Below the pieces are notes generated by a model, which saw only the letters and a list, made by a program, of their open reading frames with translations, was not told where the DNA came from and did not search any database. DNA of 64,000 nt, from NCBI GenBank assembly GCA_937951485.1, contig CALEDJ010000051.1:1-64000 (forward strand). Reading direction: 5' to 3'. This DNA comes from an uncultured bacterium. GTDB taxonomy: Bacteria; Hydrogenedentota; Hydrogenedentia; Hydrogenedentales; CAILVY01. Position numbers and translations under genes: made by a program. This document shows positions 8,256-16,658 of the stretch, one piece after another. Each line of letters starts with the position of its first letter. Position 1 is the first letter of the stretch.

Positions 8256-9152
8256 ATGCACATTGCGCTTGTATATGTCGGCGGCGCGGAAGCGCTGGCG
8301 ATGTCGCTGGGGGAACGCTGGGTGAATCTCACCCGGGCGCATCAGGATTATGAGCGCCATGTGGAAGGCCGGGAGACCGTGCCGATTCGAGACATCATCT
8401 CTCTTGTCAATGCCGGCCTGTTTACCCGGTCCTTCTATCGCCGTATGACCGAATTCGTACAGCGCAATGACCGCTTGCGGGATTACCTGATTCCGCCCGA
8501 CACACGGTTTCTAGCGCCGCTTCGCCCGGGGAAAATCGTCGCCATAGGGCGAAATTACCGCGCCCATGTCGCGGAATTCGACAACCAGATGCCCACGGAG
8601 CCGATCTTCTTCGCCAAAGCGCCCTCGGCCTGCATCGGGCCGGAGGAGCCTATCGTGGTGCAGGAATGGCATGGGCGCGTGGATCATGAAGGGGAACTGG
8701 GGGTGGTCATCGGCAAGTCCGCCCGTCATGTTTCCATGGAACACGCCCGGGATTATATCGCGGGATTTACGGTAGTCAATGATGTGACGGCGCGCGACAT
8801 CCAGAAGAAGGACATCGGCGCGGGCAATCCGTGGTTTCGCTCGAAAAGCATTGATACGTTCTGCCCCCTCGGGCCGGTCGTGGCCATGGCCGATGCGCTT
8901 CCATGGCCGGTTGCGGTGGACATCGAGGTGCGCGTCAACGGTCAAGTCCGCCAGAAAAGCAATACGGAGAAGTTCATCTTCTCCATCCCGGAATTGATCG
9001 CTGCGGTCTCCCGCTTCATGACGCTCGATCCGGGGGATCTCGTCGCCACCGGCACACCGGCGGGCGTTTCACCCATCCACGCCGGGGATATTGTCGAGGT
9101 GACCATCCCGGAGATTGGGACGCTGAAGAATCCCGTGGTTTCAGGGGACTGA
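8256..9152 (+). CDS. Fumarylacetoacetate hydrolase family protein
   Basis: This 298-residue protein carries the FAH fold in its C-terminal two thirds. The hallmarks are GKIVAIGRNYRAHVAE, the metal-binding DHEGELGVVIGK, GFTVVNDVTARDIQ, KSIDTFCPLGP and LVATGTPAGVSP. Relatives hydrolyse or decarboxylate acyl-pyruvates, 2-oxo-hept-3-ene-dioate or similar beta-dicarbonyl substrates with Mg2+; the substrate here cannot be told from sequence. The ATG at 8256 follows AAAGGA by 6 bases; the ORF open from 7920 overlaps the divergent gene and is rejected. About 200 bases of divergent promoter region lie upstream. Confidence 0.88.
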   Translation: MHIALVYVGGAEALAMSLGERWVNLTRAHQDYERHVEGRETVPIRDIISLVNAGLFTRSFYRRMTEFVQRNDRLRDYLIPPDTRFLAPLRPGKIVAIGRNYRAHVAEFDNQMPTEPIFFAKAPSACIGPEEPIVVQEWHGRVDHEGELGVVIGKSARHVSMEHARDYIAGFTVVNDVTARDIQKKDIGAGNPWFRSKSIDTFCPLGPVVAMADALPWPVAVDIEVRVNGQVRQKSNTEKFIFSIPELIAAVSRFMTLDPGDLVATGTPAGVSPIHAGDIVEVTIPEIGTLKNPVVSGD

Positions 9153-9198
9153 CCGGGGGCGCTTCGGGTGGCGTCGAGGCAAGGGACCAGTTGTGCCG

Positions 9199-9243
9199 GT
9201 CGGACCGGTCGGACCAGCGGAACCTGTCGGACTTGTCGGATGG
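9199..9243. repeat. 9-bp minisatellite, GTCGGACNN family (five units)
   Basis: Five consecutive 9-bp units begin at 9199, 9208, 9217, 9226 and 9235, each based on GTCGGAC. The reverse complement is GTCCGAC, so this is the same family as the GTCC arrays at 12.3, 37.4 and 54.8 kb. It lies about 50 bases after the FAH stop. The rest of 9153-9333 shows nothing else. Confidence 0.75.
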
Positions 9244-9333
9244 AAATGGGAAAGCCGCCCGATGGAGGGGGCGCCTGGTTTGGATGGCACGATCGCACGC
9301 AATGCCTGGGCGTGGGCTGACCCGGCTCCGGGG

Positions 9334-11928
9334 CTATTTCCCGGGCCGATCACTTTCAAGCAACCCGGCAAACCACGAAGGCGGGGGTTCCGGCGCTTTG
9401 GCGATGACGCCGGGCGTGGGCGGTGCTTCCAAACGCATAAGCAAGGGATTTAGCGGTTTCAAGGAAAGGGGAAATTGGACGTCCCGGCCCTGAATAAGGT
9501 CGCGCCCCGCCTGGACCGGGCCGAGGAGGTGGCATATCACCGCTTCTTTGCGCAAATTGACGGCATACAGATAATGCTCGCCATCGAGTTCGACATATCT
9601 GGACCGAACGCCCTCAATGGGGTAGCCGTAGGGATTGATCAGACGGGGTATGGGGGGAAGCGCGCCAAGCACAATGGCGGCGTCCATCGCGTGCAGGTAT
9701 TCCGTGGGCAGGTTCATGCCGCGCACCAGCACGGTCTTGGCGGTGTTGCGCAGCACATTGTGCCGGGAGACGCCGCGTTCGTCATAGGGGATCGGCGGCC
9801 CGACCCGCGCCACCACGCCGTCTCTCTCCACGTAATCCGCAAGCGCATCGAACGCCTCGGCCGTCACGGCAGGCGTGGCGGGCAGCACGAGCACTCGGGC
9901 GTCGCCCAGGCCGCTCTCAATCAACTGCCGCTCCGTGACAAAACGCACGTTGTAGCCCGCGAAGGAACAGCCTTCATAGGCGTAGCGCGCGGACTGCAAA
10001 TGCGGCACGCCGTCATCGAGAATTTTGGACGAGTCACTGTACAGAATAGCGACCTCGGCAGGGGCCTGCTGAAATGCCACAATGATCGGGGCCAACCGAT
10101 TCACATGCAGCGCGGTTTCCGCGAAGGCTTCCAGCGCTTCCGGAATCCTGAATACAGGGGATTCCAGGGGGATGGCCATGCCGCTCAGTCCTGAAATCAC
10201 CGATTCCCACAGCGCCGCAGCAATATAATCATGCACCTGGTCCGGCGGCATCTCCTCGACCAGTCCGATGCCGCCGGCCGTGTTCAGCACGGGCTTGTGC
10301 GGCTGAAACGAGTGCAGCAGTGCGTAGAAGACCATGGGGTCGGGATAGTGAAACGCATAATGGAGATTATCGGACCGCAGCGCCGCTTCGCACCCCATAA
10401 TGTCGCCCAATCGCGCCACGGCCTCCCGGTCCACGCCGAAACGGGTCTCTCCCGGCTCAAAAGCCGCTTCCGACATGTCGAACTGGAGCAACATGTCCGG
10501 GGCCAGGCGTCTGGAAAGGTTTTGGAGCGATTGCAGGTATTCCAACCCCATGCCCCGGTGGAAGTCCTGCCATTCAAATTGATACGCCCGGCGATTCTGG
10601 TACTCGTGGGGCTGGGCGGACTCGTCCCAGATGGTGATTTCGTCAAAACTCGCCAGGTGCGCGTGCCAGGCCTGATTCAGCGTCGGGCGGTCGGGATAGC
10701 GGGCACGCACCCGTTCCAGAAAAGCCTGCCGTACCGCTTCGGTATCAAACTTGAAGCGCGGATTGTTGGCAAGGCTTGCGGCCTTCACCATGCGCTGCGC
10801 GGCCAGATACGGCAAGACCGCCTCAAAATGCCGGTGGATGGTCTCGCGCACGCCGGGCAGCGTCCAATCCACGAAACCTTTGTCGGTCAACCCCGGCCAA
10901 CGTTCATACGCCCATTCCCCCAACAGACACGGCTCAAGCCGGGCCGCCAGTCCGACATTGTGTTCCCGGGCAGCGGCGAAGAACGAGTCAAAGCGCGCGG
11001 CGAAAGCGGCGGGCTGGTCCGGCCCTGACAACGTATCGGCGGGCGTTATGGGAAAGACCGCGAGGTTCAGTCCGTATCGGCGCAATCGCGCCAGTTCCTC
11101 CGGGCGCGGACGCGCGACATAGGCGCCAAAGAGAAACACCGGGCGGCCTTCAGCGTAGAATGCTCCCCCTGAAGTCTGGATGACCCCCACATCCGGTCGC
11201 GGCGGCGCTTCGAGCAGTTCCGGCGACACTTCGCCGAATACCAGGCGCGCGCCGATGGTCTCGATGGTGCGCCGCATGTAATGGAGTTTCGCATCCAAAT
11301 CGCGCCAGGCGCGCCGCGCCGCCGCATCGCGCGCTTCGGCTGCGACGTCCAAAGCGATGTGATGCCGCGCATGGAGGGGGGTGACGGACGCCTCTGATCC
11401 TCCGGAATTATCCAGAACGCCGCGCAGATCGGCCAGACGCTGCGTCAGCGTCTCCAAATCGGCAAGGAGTTGCGCGTCGGTCACTTTTCGGATGGGCACT
11501 TCCAGCCGCGCCGGCGGTTCCGGAACACTGTGCCGCGTTTCGAAGACCGCGGTATATGCGCCCAGCGGCAAATCGGCCGTATCCCAATGAAACAAGCAGG
11601 TGGTGACGCCTTTCGGGGCGTGAACGACAGCCTCGCCCACGCTCCGCACCGTCTTGTCCTCATCCAGCACCCGCATGGTCACCACAACGTTCCTTATGCG
11701 GCGCTTCGCCTGGATTTGACATTCAAAGGTCAGGACATCCGCGTCATAGACTTCTATCGGCGTCAGGGAAAGCGATATGGTTCCGGAGGGGCGAACCGTG
11801 GGCGGCAATGTCCACAGCCCGCGCAGCGAAGCATCCGCCGCTTCCATGCCTGTTGTCATCTCCGCCGAAACCGCCGCCGCCAAAAGACATATCCAGGCCA
11901 TACCCCATGCAAACGCTGAAAACCTCAT
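9334..11928 (-). CDS. Secreted GH42-like (beta-galactosidase superfamily) protein, probable loss of catalytic glutamates
   Basis: This protein of about 864 residues has a signal peptide (FAWGMAWICLLAAAVSAE). The start at 11928 follows GGAAGG by 9 bases. After an N-terminal beta region (about 30-250), a GH42-type TIM barrel begins at FGAYVARPRPEELARLRRYG and runs to about residue 660. An A-type beta-galactosidase trimerisation-like domain with VLVLPATPAVTAEAFDAL follows, then a small C-terminal beta domain. In GH42 the acid/base glutamate normally sits in a N-E-P context, but here the site reads LANNPRF. The nucleophile site, normally N-[ST]-E, reads LNTAGG. Both catalytic positions therefore look substituted, suggesting a binding protein or an altered mechanism. 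Family assignment is by motif reading only. Confidence 0.72.
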   Translation of the reverse strand: MRFSAFAWGMAWICLLAAAVSAEMTTGMEAADASLRGLWTLPPTVRPSGTISLSLTPIEVYDADVLTFECQIQAKRRIRNVVVTMRVLDEDKTVRSVGEAVVHAPKGVTTCLFHWDTADLPLGAYTAVFETRHSVPEPPARLEVPIRKVTDAQLLADLETLTQRLADLRGVLDNSGGSEASVTPLHARHHIALDVAAEARDAAARRAWRDLDAKLHYMRRTIETIGARLVFGEVSPELLEAPPRPDVGVIQTSGGAFYAEGRPVFLFGAYVARPRPEELARLRRYGLNLAVFPITPADTLSGPDQPAAFAARFDSFFAAAREHNVGLAARLEPCLLGEWAYERWPGLTDKGFVDWTLPGVRETIHRHFEAVLPYLAAQRMVKAASLANNPRFKFDTEAVRQAFLERVRARYPDRPTLNQAWHAHLASFDEITIWDESAQPHEYQNRRAYQFEWQDFHRGMGLEYLQSLQNLSRRLAPDMLLQFDMSEAAFEPGETRFGVDREAVARLGDIMGCEAALRSDNLHYAFHYPDPMVFYALLHSFQPHKPVLNTAGGIGLVEEMPPDQVHDYIAAALWESVISGLSGMAIPLESPVFRIPEALEAFAETALHVNRLAPIIVAFQQAPAEVAILYSDSSKILDDGVPHLQSARYAYEGCSFAGYNVRFVTERQLIESGLGDARVLVLPATPAVTAEAFDALADYVERDGVVARVGPPIPYDERGVSRHNVLRNTAKTVLVRGMNLPTEYLHAMDAAIVLGALPPIPRLINPYGYPIEGVRSRYVELDGEHYLYAVNLRKEAVICHLLGPVQAGRDLIQGRDVQFPLSLKPLNPLLMRLEAPPTPGVIAKAPEPPPSWFAGLLESDRPGK

Positions 11929-12078
11929 GCACCGCATCCTTCCATTATTGGCGTGTGTTAATGACCCTTGACCAAAACGGGACCGTCTGACCGCCCACAT
12001 GAGACATTCTATGCCAGATGCACCCCACAATCAAAGAGTTAACGGGGGCGTCCGGTCATGCGTTGACGCCACGGTGCG

Positions 12079-12400
12079 GGAAAGGACGCTAAACGCCGGG
12101 GACAGCGGGACAAGAGGGAGGGATAAGGACGTAAAGGACGGGCAAGGACAGAAAAGGCGGCAGGGATGGGAAAAAGGCCGATCAGTCGGTTGCACGAACG
12201 AGAAGTCTTGCTTTTCCCGATTCAAACCAGGCTGCATTCTTTGTCTCCATTGTACGGTCATTCACTTCCTGCTCCTGCTGTCTCTCTTGTCCCTCTGTCC
12301 CCATTTTCCCGTCCCTGCTGTCCCTCGTGCCCCTGCTGTCCCATCGGTCCCATTCGCCTGCAGTCGCCCCGTCTGTGCGGTCCATGCGGTCCATTCTCCC
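12079..12400. repeat. Oppositely oriented GGAC and GTCC 9-bp minisatellites in a long intergenic region
   Basis: From about 12083 to 12175 GGAC recurs every 8-10 bases. From about 12253 to 12400 the complementary GTCC recurs, with exact 9-base phasing at 12311, 12320, 12329, 12338 and 12347. The two halves are inverted relative to each other and could pair. The 12031-12711 region has no supported gene; ORFs through the repeat translate as low-complexity MDR tripeptides and are rejected. Confidence 0.7.
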
Positions 12401-12711
12401 CATCCTCTGACCCCATTTACAGGGGCCTCTTCAAGGGTCCATACCACCCCTTGTATATGACATTTTCAGGGTGCGCGGCAGAATAAAACAAGGACCGTGG
12501 GCGTCTGTATCAGCAGTACGGCATGAAAATTTTCTGGAACTTTTGCCCCCGGGAAAGGATGTAGATGGTAGTATGGGTGCACAGCACCGACCGAAAATTG
12601 AAACCTAAGTTATTGATAAACAAGGGTTTGTGTTTGGATATCCTGTGATATCCGCACATGGCGTCAAAGCAGTTGCGACTGCATTGTCGGTTCCGGTGCG
12701 CGGGGAATATC

Positions 12712-12740
12712 TTGACATGGCACTTCAGGAATCGTACAAT
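12712..12740 (+). promoter_or_regulatory. Strong sigma-70-type promoter of the secretin operon
   Basis: TTGACA at 12712-12717 is a perfect -35 box, followed by exactly 17 bases and TACAAT at 12735-12740. Transcription should start near 12747, about 77 bases upstream of the first gene. Confidence 0.7.
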
Positions 12741-12777
12741 TAACAACTGACGCCTGAGCATGTGAAAGTCCCAGGAA

Positions 12778-12797
12778 GGCCTGCCTGCGGGCAGGCC
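12778..12797. repeat. Perfect hairpin GGCCTGCC-TGCG-GGCAGGCC in the operon leader
   Basis: An 8-bp GC-rich stem with a 4-base loop lies in the 5' leader between the promoter and the ATG at 12824. It resembles small dispersed palindromes seen in many genomes and could also affect translation. Confidence 0.5.
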
Positions 12798-12823
12798 GGG
12801 GGGGATGAGTAAAGGCGGCTACT

Positions 12824-13228
12824 ATGCGAAAGCGAGTGACAATGGCATTTGGGATCGCCCTGTGGATGGTTTTTGGTTCGGTCGTGGCCGAGACCTATTC
12901 GATTCCGCCGGACAAGGTGGATGTGAAAAAGGTCTATTGGGGTTCGGCGGCCAGTTTTGAAAAGCCGGCGTGTGTGGACTACGAACGGGTGGTGCGCGCA
13001 ACGCCGGAATATGAATCCATTCGGAAGAACAAGATCGAAACAGGCACGGCGCGGTATTGGATTCTGATGAGCCAGGCGAGCGACCATGCCATTCGGCTTA
13101 TCAACGAACTCGGCAAAGAGACGGACTACGATTTCATTGCCGCAAGCGCCTTCATGGCGAGTCTCGACCCCCCCATCGAGGCGGACGATGTGACGGAACT
13201 CGTAATCAAGAAACTTGAAAAGGCGTAG
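12824..13228 (+). CDS. Small secreted protein, first gene of the secretin operon
   Basis: This 134-residue protein has an N-terminal signal peptide (VTMAFGIALWMVFGSVVAET). The mature part is about 110 residues with no cysteine pair or domain I recognise. It contains a helical stretch near DHAIRLINELGKETDYDFIA, and its length and charge suggest a small periplasmic factor. A near-consensus promoter lies 84 bases upstream, and the next three genes follow within tens of bases or overlap, so it probably works with the lipoprotein and secretins. Function unknown; a periplasmic chaperone or pilotin-like role is only a guess from context. Confidence 0.65.
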   Translation: MRKRVTMAFGIALWMVFGSVVAETYSIPPDKVDVKKVYWGSAASFEKPACVDYERVVRATPEYESIRKNKIETGTARYWILMSQASDHAIRLINELGKETDYDFIAASAFMASLDPPIEADDVTELVIKKLEKA

Positions 13229-13244
13229 GGCAAGAAATCAACTC

Positions 13245-14288
13245 ATGACCTTATCCGAAATGTGGCGTAAGGCCGGCGTAACGGAGAATTTCCTTTTTTG
13301 CGGGCTATTGGGTGTAGCGCTCATCCTGGCAGGGTGCGCGACGACGCCTGAGGGAATGACCTCTCCGGTCGGCACGAATCCGAATCCGGACCACGGAACG
13401 CTGAACGGCAGCGCCGCGCAGAGCGGGTTGGCCGCGGCGCAACGGATGATCCGGGCGGGCGACTATTCGCTGGCCATTCCAAGACTGATGCATATCATAT
13501 CGAAGCACCCGAAATCGGCCGCAGGCGTGGAGGCGCGGTATTTTCTGGGGTTGACCTATTACCATCTCGGCGGCTATCGCGACGCTCTGGACCATTTCAC
13601 CGAGTATCTTGCGCTGGCTCCGGAGGGCAAATACGCCGGCATCACGCGGGAATATGTGGCCAAATTGACGGATGAGGTGAGCCAGCGCTACCGGACACAG
13701 GAACAGTTGCAAGCGCGCATCGTGGAAGTGGTTGCACTGGCCCGCCTCGAGCCGGAAGTGTTGGCGCACCAGTTGGAATTGGCGGATTTGTATTGGAAAA
13801 CGAGCCAATACGACAAGGCCGGCGAGATTTACGGAGAACTGTTGCGCCATTGGCCGCAATTGGAGACGGATTCCACCATCCGCCGGCGCATGGAGCGCAA
13901 TCCGGACGGAACCTACACGGTCCTGACCCCGGCAGAAGTGGAACGGCGCTACGCAGAAACGGAGCCGTTGGTGATTTACAACACCCATTCATTCCGCAGC
14001 GGCAGCGGCCAGGGAACGCAATACTATCCGCGTCAGGGCATCCGCTATCGCACGCCGGACCAGTATCATGTCACGGGACAGGTGCTGAATCGCGGCAGCG
14101 ATACGCTCAACGATGTGCAGGTGATGGTGACCATTTACGGCTTTGGCAGCATGATCTACGACACCCAAGTCTTCAGAATCGGCCGGATGCGCCCGGGCGA
14201 CAAGCGCGCCTTCAGCGTGCGCTTCTCTGATTTCGATTCTATTGAAAACATCACGCGCTACGAGTGCGTGGCCACTTTTGAACGGTAG
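13245..14288 (+). CDS. Outer-membrane-type lipoprotein with TPR repeats and FxLYD-like domain
   Basis: This protein of about 347 residues has a lipobox, LILAGC, with the acylated cysteine at residue 31, so it should be a lipoprotein matured by Lgt/LspA/Lnt (lnt is three genes downstream). TPR-like helices follow, with AQRMIRAGDYSLAIPRLMHI and YFLGLTYYHLGGYRDALDHF. The last 100 residues form a beta domain reading VTGQVLNRGSDTLNDVQVMV, matching the FxLYD type. The ATG at 13245 is preferred; a TTG at 13215 is possible. Placement before two secretin-domain genes suggests a pilotin or assembly factor for them; that role is inferred. Confidence 0.75.
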   Translation: MTLSEMWRKAGVTENFLFCGLLGVALILAGCATTPEGMTSPVGTNPNPDHGTLNGSAAQSGLAAAQRMIRAGDYSLAIPRLMHIISKHPKSAAGVEARYFLGLTYYHLGGYRDALDHFTEYLALAPEGKYAGITREYVAKLTDEVSQRYRTQEQLQARIVEVVALARLEPEVLAHQLELADLYWKTSQYDKAGEIYGELLRHWPQLETDSTIRRRMERNPDGTYTVLTPAEVERRYAETEPLVIYNTHSFRSGSGQGTQYYPRQGIRYRTPDQYHVTGQVLNRGSDTLNDVQVMVTIYGFGSMIYDTQVFRIGRMRPGDKRAFSVRFSDFDSIENITRYECVATFER

Positions 14289-14294
14289 GGAATC

Positions 14295-15398
14295 ATGAAC
14301 GGAACCCGACGACACCTGCTTATCGTGACATTGTTGTGCTGTGCCGTGGCCGCCGGAAACCAGGACCAGCAGCAGGTCAATGTTTCAGTTAAAGTGGTGG
14401 AATTCCAGACCAATCACCTCCTGGAAACCGGATTGAGCGCCTATTTCAAACACCGGGACCGTCCGCGCCCCTACGGACGGGTCGCGAGCCGCAACGGCAC
14501 CCTGGAAAGCGCCGATTTCACCTTTCCAATCACCGACAGCGCCATTACCGTCATTCTGGACCGCATCAGCACTTCCTATGGCGACATGGAACTGGCGCTC
14601 CAGGCGCTGGTGACCCAGGGCCGCGCCTCCATCCTTTCCCGGCCCAAGGCCATGGTGCAGGTCGGTCAGGAGACGCCCACCATCATTGAAACCACCCGCG
14701 ACATCCCCTATGAGGATACGGTGGTCGTGGGAGCGACGGCGGCGCGTGTGACCAATTTCCGCCCGACCGGCGTATCGTTGAGCGTGCTGGCGAACCAGGT
14801 CGTGGATGATGACGGCGATCCGCATACCACCGATGACACGTTCATTCAACTGAGCCTTACGGCGATGGTGAGCGAGAAGGGCAGCCCGGTCAGCGTGGCG
14901 CTGGACGAAATCATCGGCGGCGAAACCATCGAAGTGCCGGAATTCATCTCGCGCAGCGTCACCACGACCGTGTGGGTGCGGCACGGCGAGGTGCTCATTC
15001 TGGGCGGCCTGTATCTCAAGAAGAAATCCAAGGACCTCTCCACGCTGCCCTGGCTGGCGCAGGGAGAGGATTTCGCCAATAATCTGGTGCAACGCGCCAT
15101 TCCATTCTCCCTGCCGCAGGTGCCCGTGTCGGCCACCATGGGCAAGCAGAATACGCAGGAAGTGCGCCGCGAACTCGTCTTTCTTATCAAGGCGGAGATG
15201 TGGCGTCCTGCCTTCACTGTCGCCGACGATTTCGGATTCATCGAGGAAGAACGGGACAGCAGGAGACGCAAATCTCCCACGGATGTCATCACCGGGGTGA
15301 TCGGCGGCATCGCCGACATCCCGCAGGGCATCGTGCATGGGATTACCGGCGGTACGGACGGGGGCGTGTCGTCCAGCCTTGGGGCCGACAAAAAATGA
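14295..15398 (+). CDS. Type II/III secretin-domain protein (first of a tandem pair)
   Basis: This 367-residue protein has a short signal peptide (LLIVTLLCCAVAAGN) followed directly by a secretin C-domain. The start of the beta-barrel domain is VNVSVKVVEFQTNHLLETGL, then ILSRPKAMVQVGQETPTI and VTTTVWVRHGEVLILGGLYL, the typical secretin sequence order ending in an outer-membrane-inserting segment. No N0-N3 periplasmic domains are present, unlike GspD or PilQ, so the protein is unusually short. About 70 residues at the C-terminus are charged and then glycine-rich. The stop overlaps the next gene by 4 bases (ATGA). It probably forms an outer-membrane pore or ring. Confidence 0.78.
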   Translation: MNGTRRHLLIVTLLCCAVAAGNQDQQQVNVSVKVVEFQTNHLLETGLSAYFKHRDRPRPYGRVASRNGTLESADFTFPITDSAITVILDRISTSYGDMELALQALVTQGRASILSRPKAMVQVGQETPTIIETTRDIPYEDTVVVGATAARVTNFRPTGVSLSVLANQVVDDDGDPHTTDDTFIQLSLTAMVSEKGSPVSVALDEIIGGETIEVPEFISRSVTTTVWVRHGEVLILGGLYLKKKSKDLSTLPWLAQGEDFANNLVQRAIPFSLPQVPVSATMGKQNTQEVRRELVFLIKAEMWRPAFTVADDFGFIEEERDSRRRKSPTDVITGVIGGIADIPQGIVHGITGGTDGGVSSSLGADKK

Positions 15399-16522
15399 AG
15401 TACGGATTGATTCGATCTATCAGTGTCCTGGCATTGCTGGCAATGGCGGGCGGGATGGCAAGTGTTGCGGCGGAAGAGGCTGCGGCGCAAGACGCCGCGG
15501 CGGAAGCCCCCCCGCTCGAGGCGCCCGCGCCGGAGCCGGTCCCCGAAGCGCCGCCGGCGCAAACGCAGGAACCCCTGTCTGACATTCGGCAGGTGCAGGT
15601 GCAGGTATGGATCAGTGAGGCCAGCGAGTCCGGTTTGCGGAAATTGGGCGCCAATCTCAGTTACACGCGCTTTACGCCCTCCGAGTTTCTCGGCGAACCG
15701 CCGGTGGAGCAATCCGGGTCTTTACGCCAGATCAGCACGAATGTGTTTTCGCCTGCCGTTGATTTTGGGACGGTCACCCTGCCCAGTCCCATTGTGCCGC
15801 CGGGCGTGACGAATCCAACCATGCCCCTCAGGCAGGGGCCGCAACCTTCCGGCTTCGGCTTGGAGGCGAACATCATCGCAACCAGCACAGGCACGCTCGA
15901 AGGCGCCTTCCGCGCCATCGAAAACAAGTCGGATTTGGACCTCATCTCCAAGCCGGAATTGATGGTCATCAACGGCGGCGTCGCCGAAATCAAGGCCGGT
16001 CAGCAGGTGCCGTATCAGACCGTGTCCTATCCCAAAGGCGAACCGGTTCTGAGCGTGCAATGGCGCGATGTGGGCGTCAACATGAAATTGCAGCCCACCA
16101 TCATGCCCAACGATTTCGTGCAACTGCATCTCCAGCAACTGGAGGTGAGCGAAAACATCCCGGAAAAGGTCAAGAATCTGGACCTGCCGGTCTTTTCCAA
16201 GCGGTCCCAGACCGGCTTCGTGCTCGTGCCCAACGGCCAGACCCTCGTCATCGGAGGACTCTCAAGCCGCGTCGTCACCCGCGCCGAACGCCGCGTACCC
16301 CTCCTGGGGCGCGCCCCTGTCGTCGGCATGCCCTTCCGCCGGCGCAGCAACGAGGCTTCCGTGACCCATCTCCTCATCTTCGTCTCTCCGACCGTTGTGG
16401 ACCTCCGCAGCCTTTCCAGAGAGGCGATCGGCGCCATGGAATTCTGGCGCGACCGCGGCACCGAGTGGAAATTCGCCGACGAAGTCAGCAAAGAAATTGA
16501 GGTCATGGCCGACGAACTGTAG
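15395..16522 (+). CDS. Type II/III secretin-domain protein (second of a tandem pair)
   Basis: This 375-residue protein begins with a signal peptide (ISVLALLAMAGGMASVAAEE) and an alanine/proline/glutamate-rich linker to about residue 60. It then has a secretin C-domain: VQVQVWISEASESGLRKLGA, ISKPELMVINGGVAEIKAGQ, GFVLVPNGQTLVIGGLSS and a C-terminal VPLLGRAPVVGMPFRRR followed by HLLIFVSPTVVD. The domain order parallels the preceding protein, so the two are paralogues. The start at 15395 overlaps the upstream stop; a longer ORF from 15200 is rejected. No secretion ATPase, inner-membrane platform or pseudopilin is nearby. Confidence 0.8.
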   Translation: MKYGLIRSISVLALLAMAGGMASVAAEEAAAQDAAAEAPPLEAPAPEPVPEAPPAQTQEPLSDIRQVQVQVWISEASESGLRKLGANLSYTRFTPSEFLGEPPVEQSGSLRQISTNVFSPAVDFGTVTLPSPIVPPGVTNPTMPLRQGPQPSGFGLEANIIATSTGTLEGAFRAIENKSDLDLISKPELMVINGGVAEIKAGQQVPYQTVSYPKGEPVLSVQWRDVGVNMKLQPTIMPNDFVQLHLQQLEVSENIPEKVKNLDLPVFSKRSQTGFVLVPNGQTLVIGGLSSRVVTRAERRVPLLGRAPVVGMPFRRRSNEASVTHLLIFVSPTVVDLRSLSREAIGAMEFWRDRGTEWKFADEVSKEIEVMADEL

Positions 16523-16658
16523 GCCGCCCGGCCGGCGTACCCCGCGCGACCGCGCAAGGCAAACCACAAGATTTCATCGGAAGGACAGACGCGGACGGAT
16601 CGGTCCGATTCAATTTCAATTTGATCTCCTCCTTCCGGCTGCCGCATGATTCCCGCGC

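Noticed and set aside
12182-12447. ORFs with MDR or similar tripeptide repeats
   Set aside because: They are translations of the nine-base GTCC repeat.
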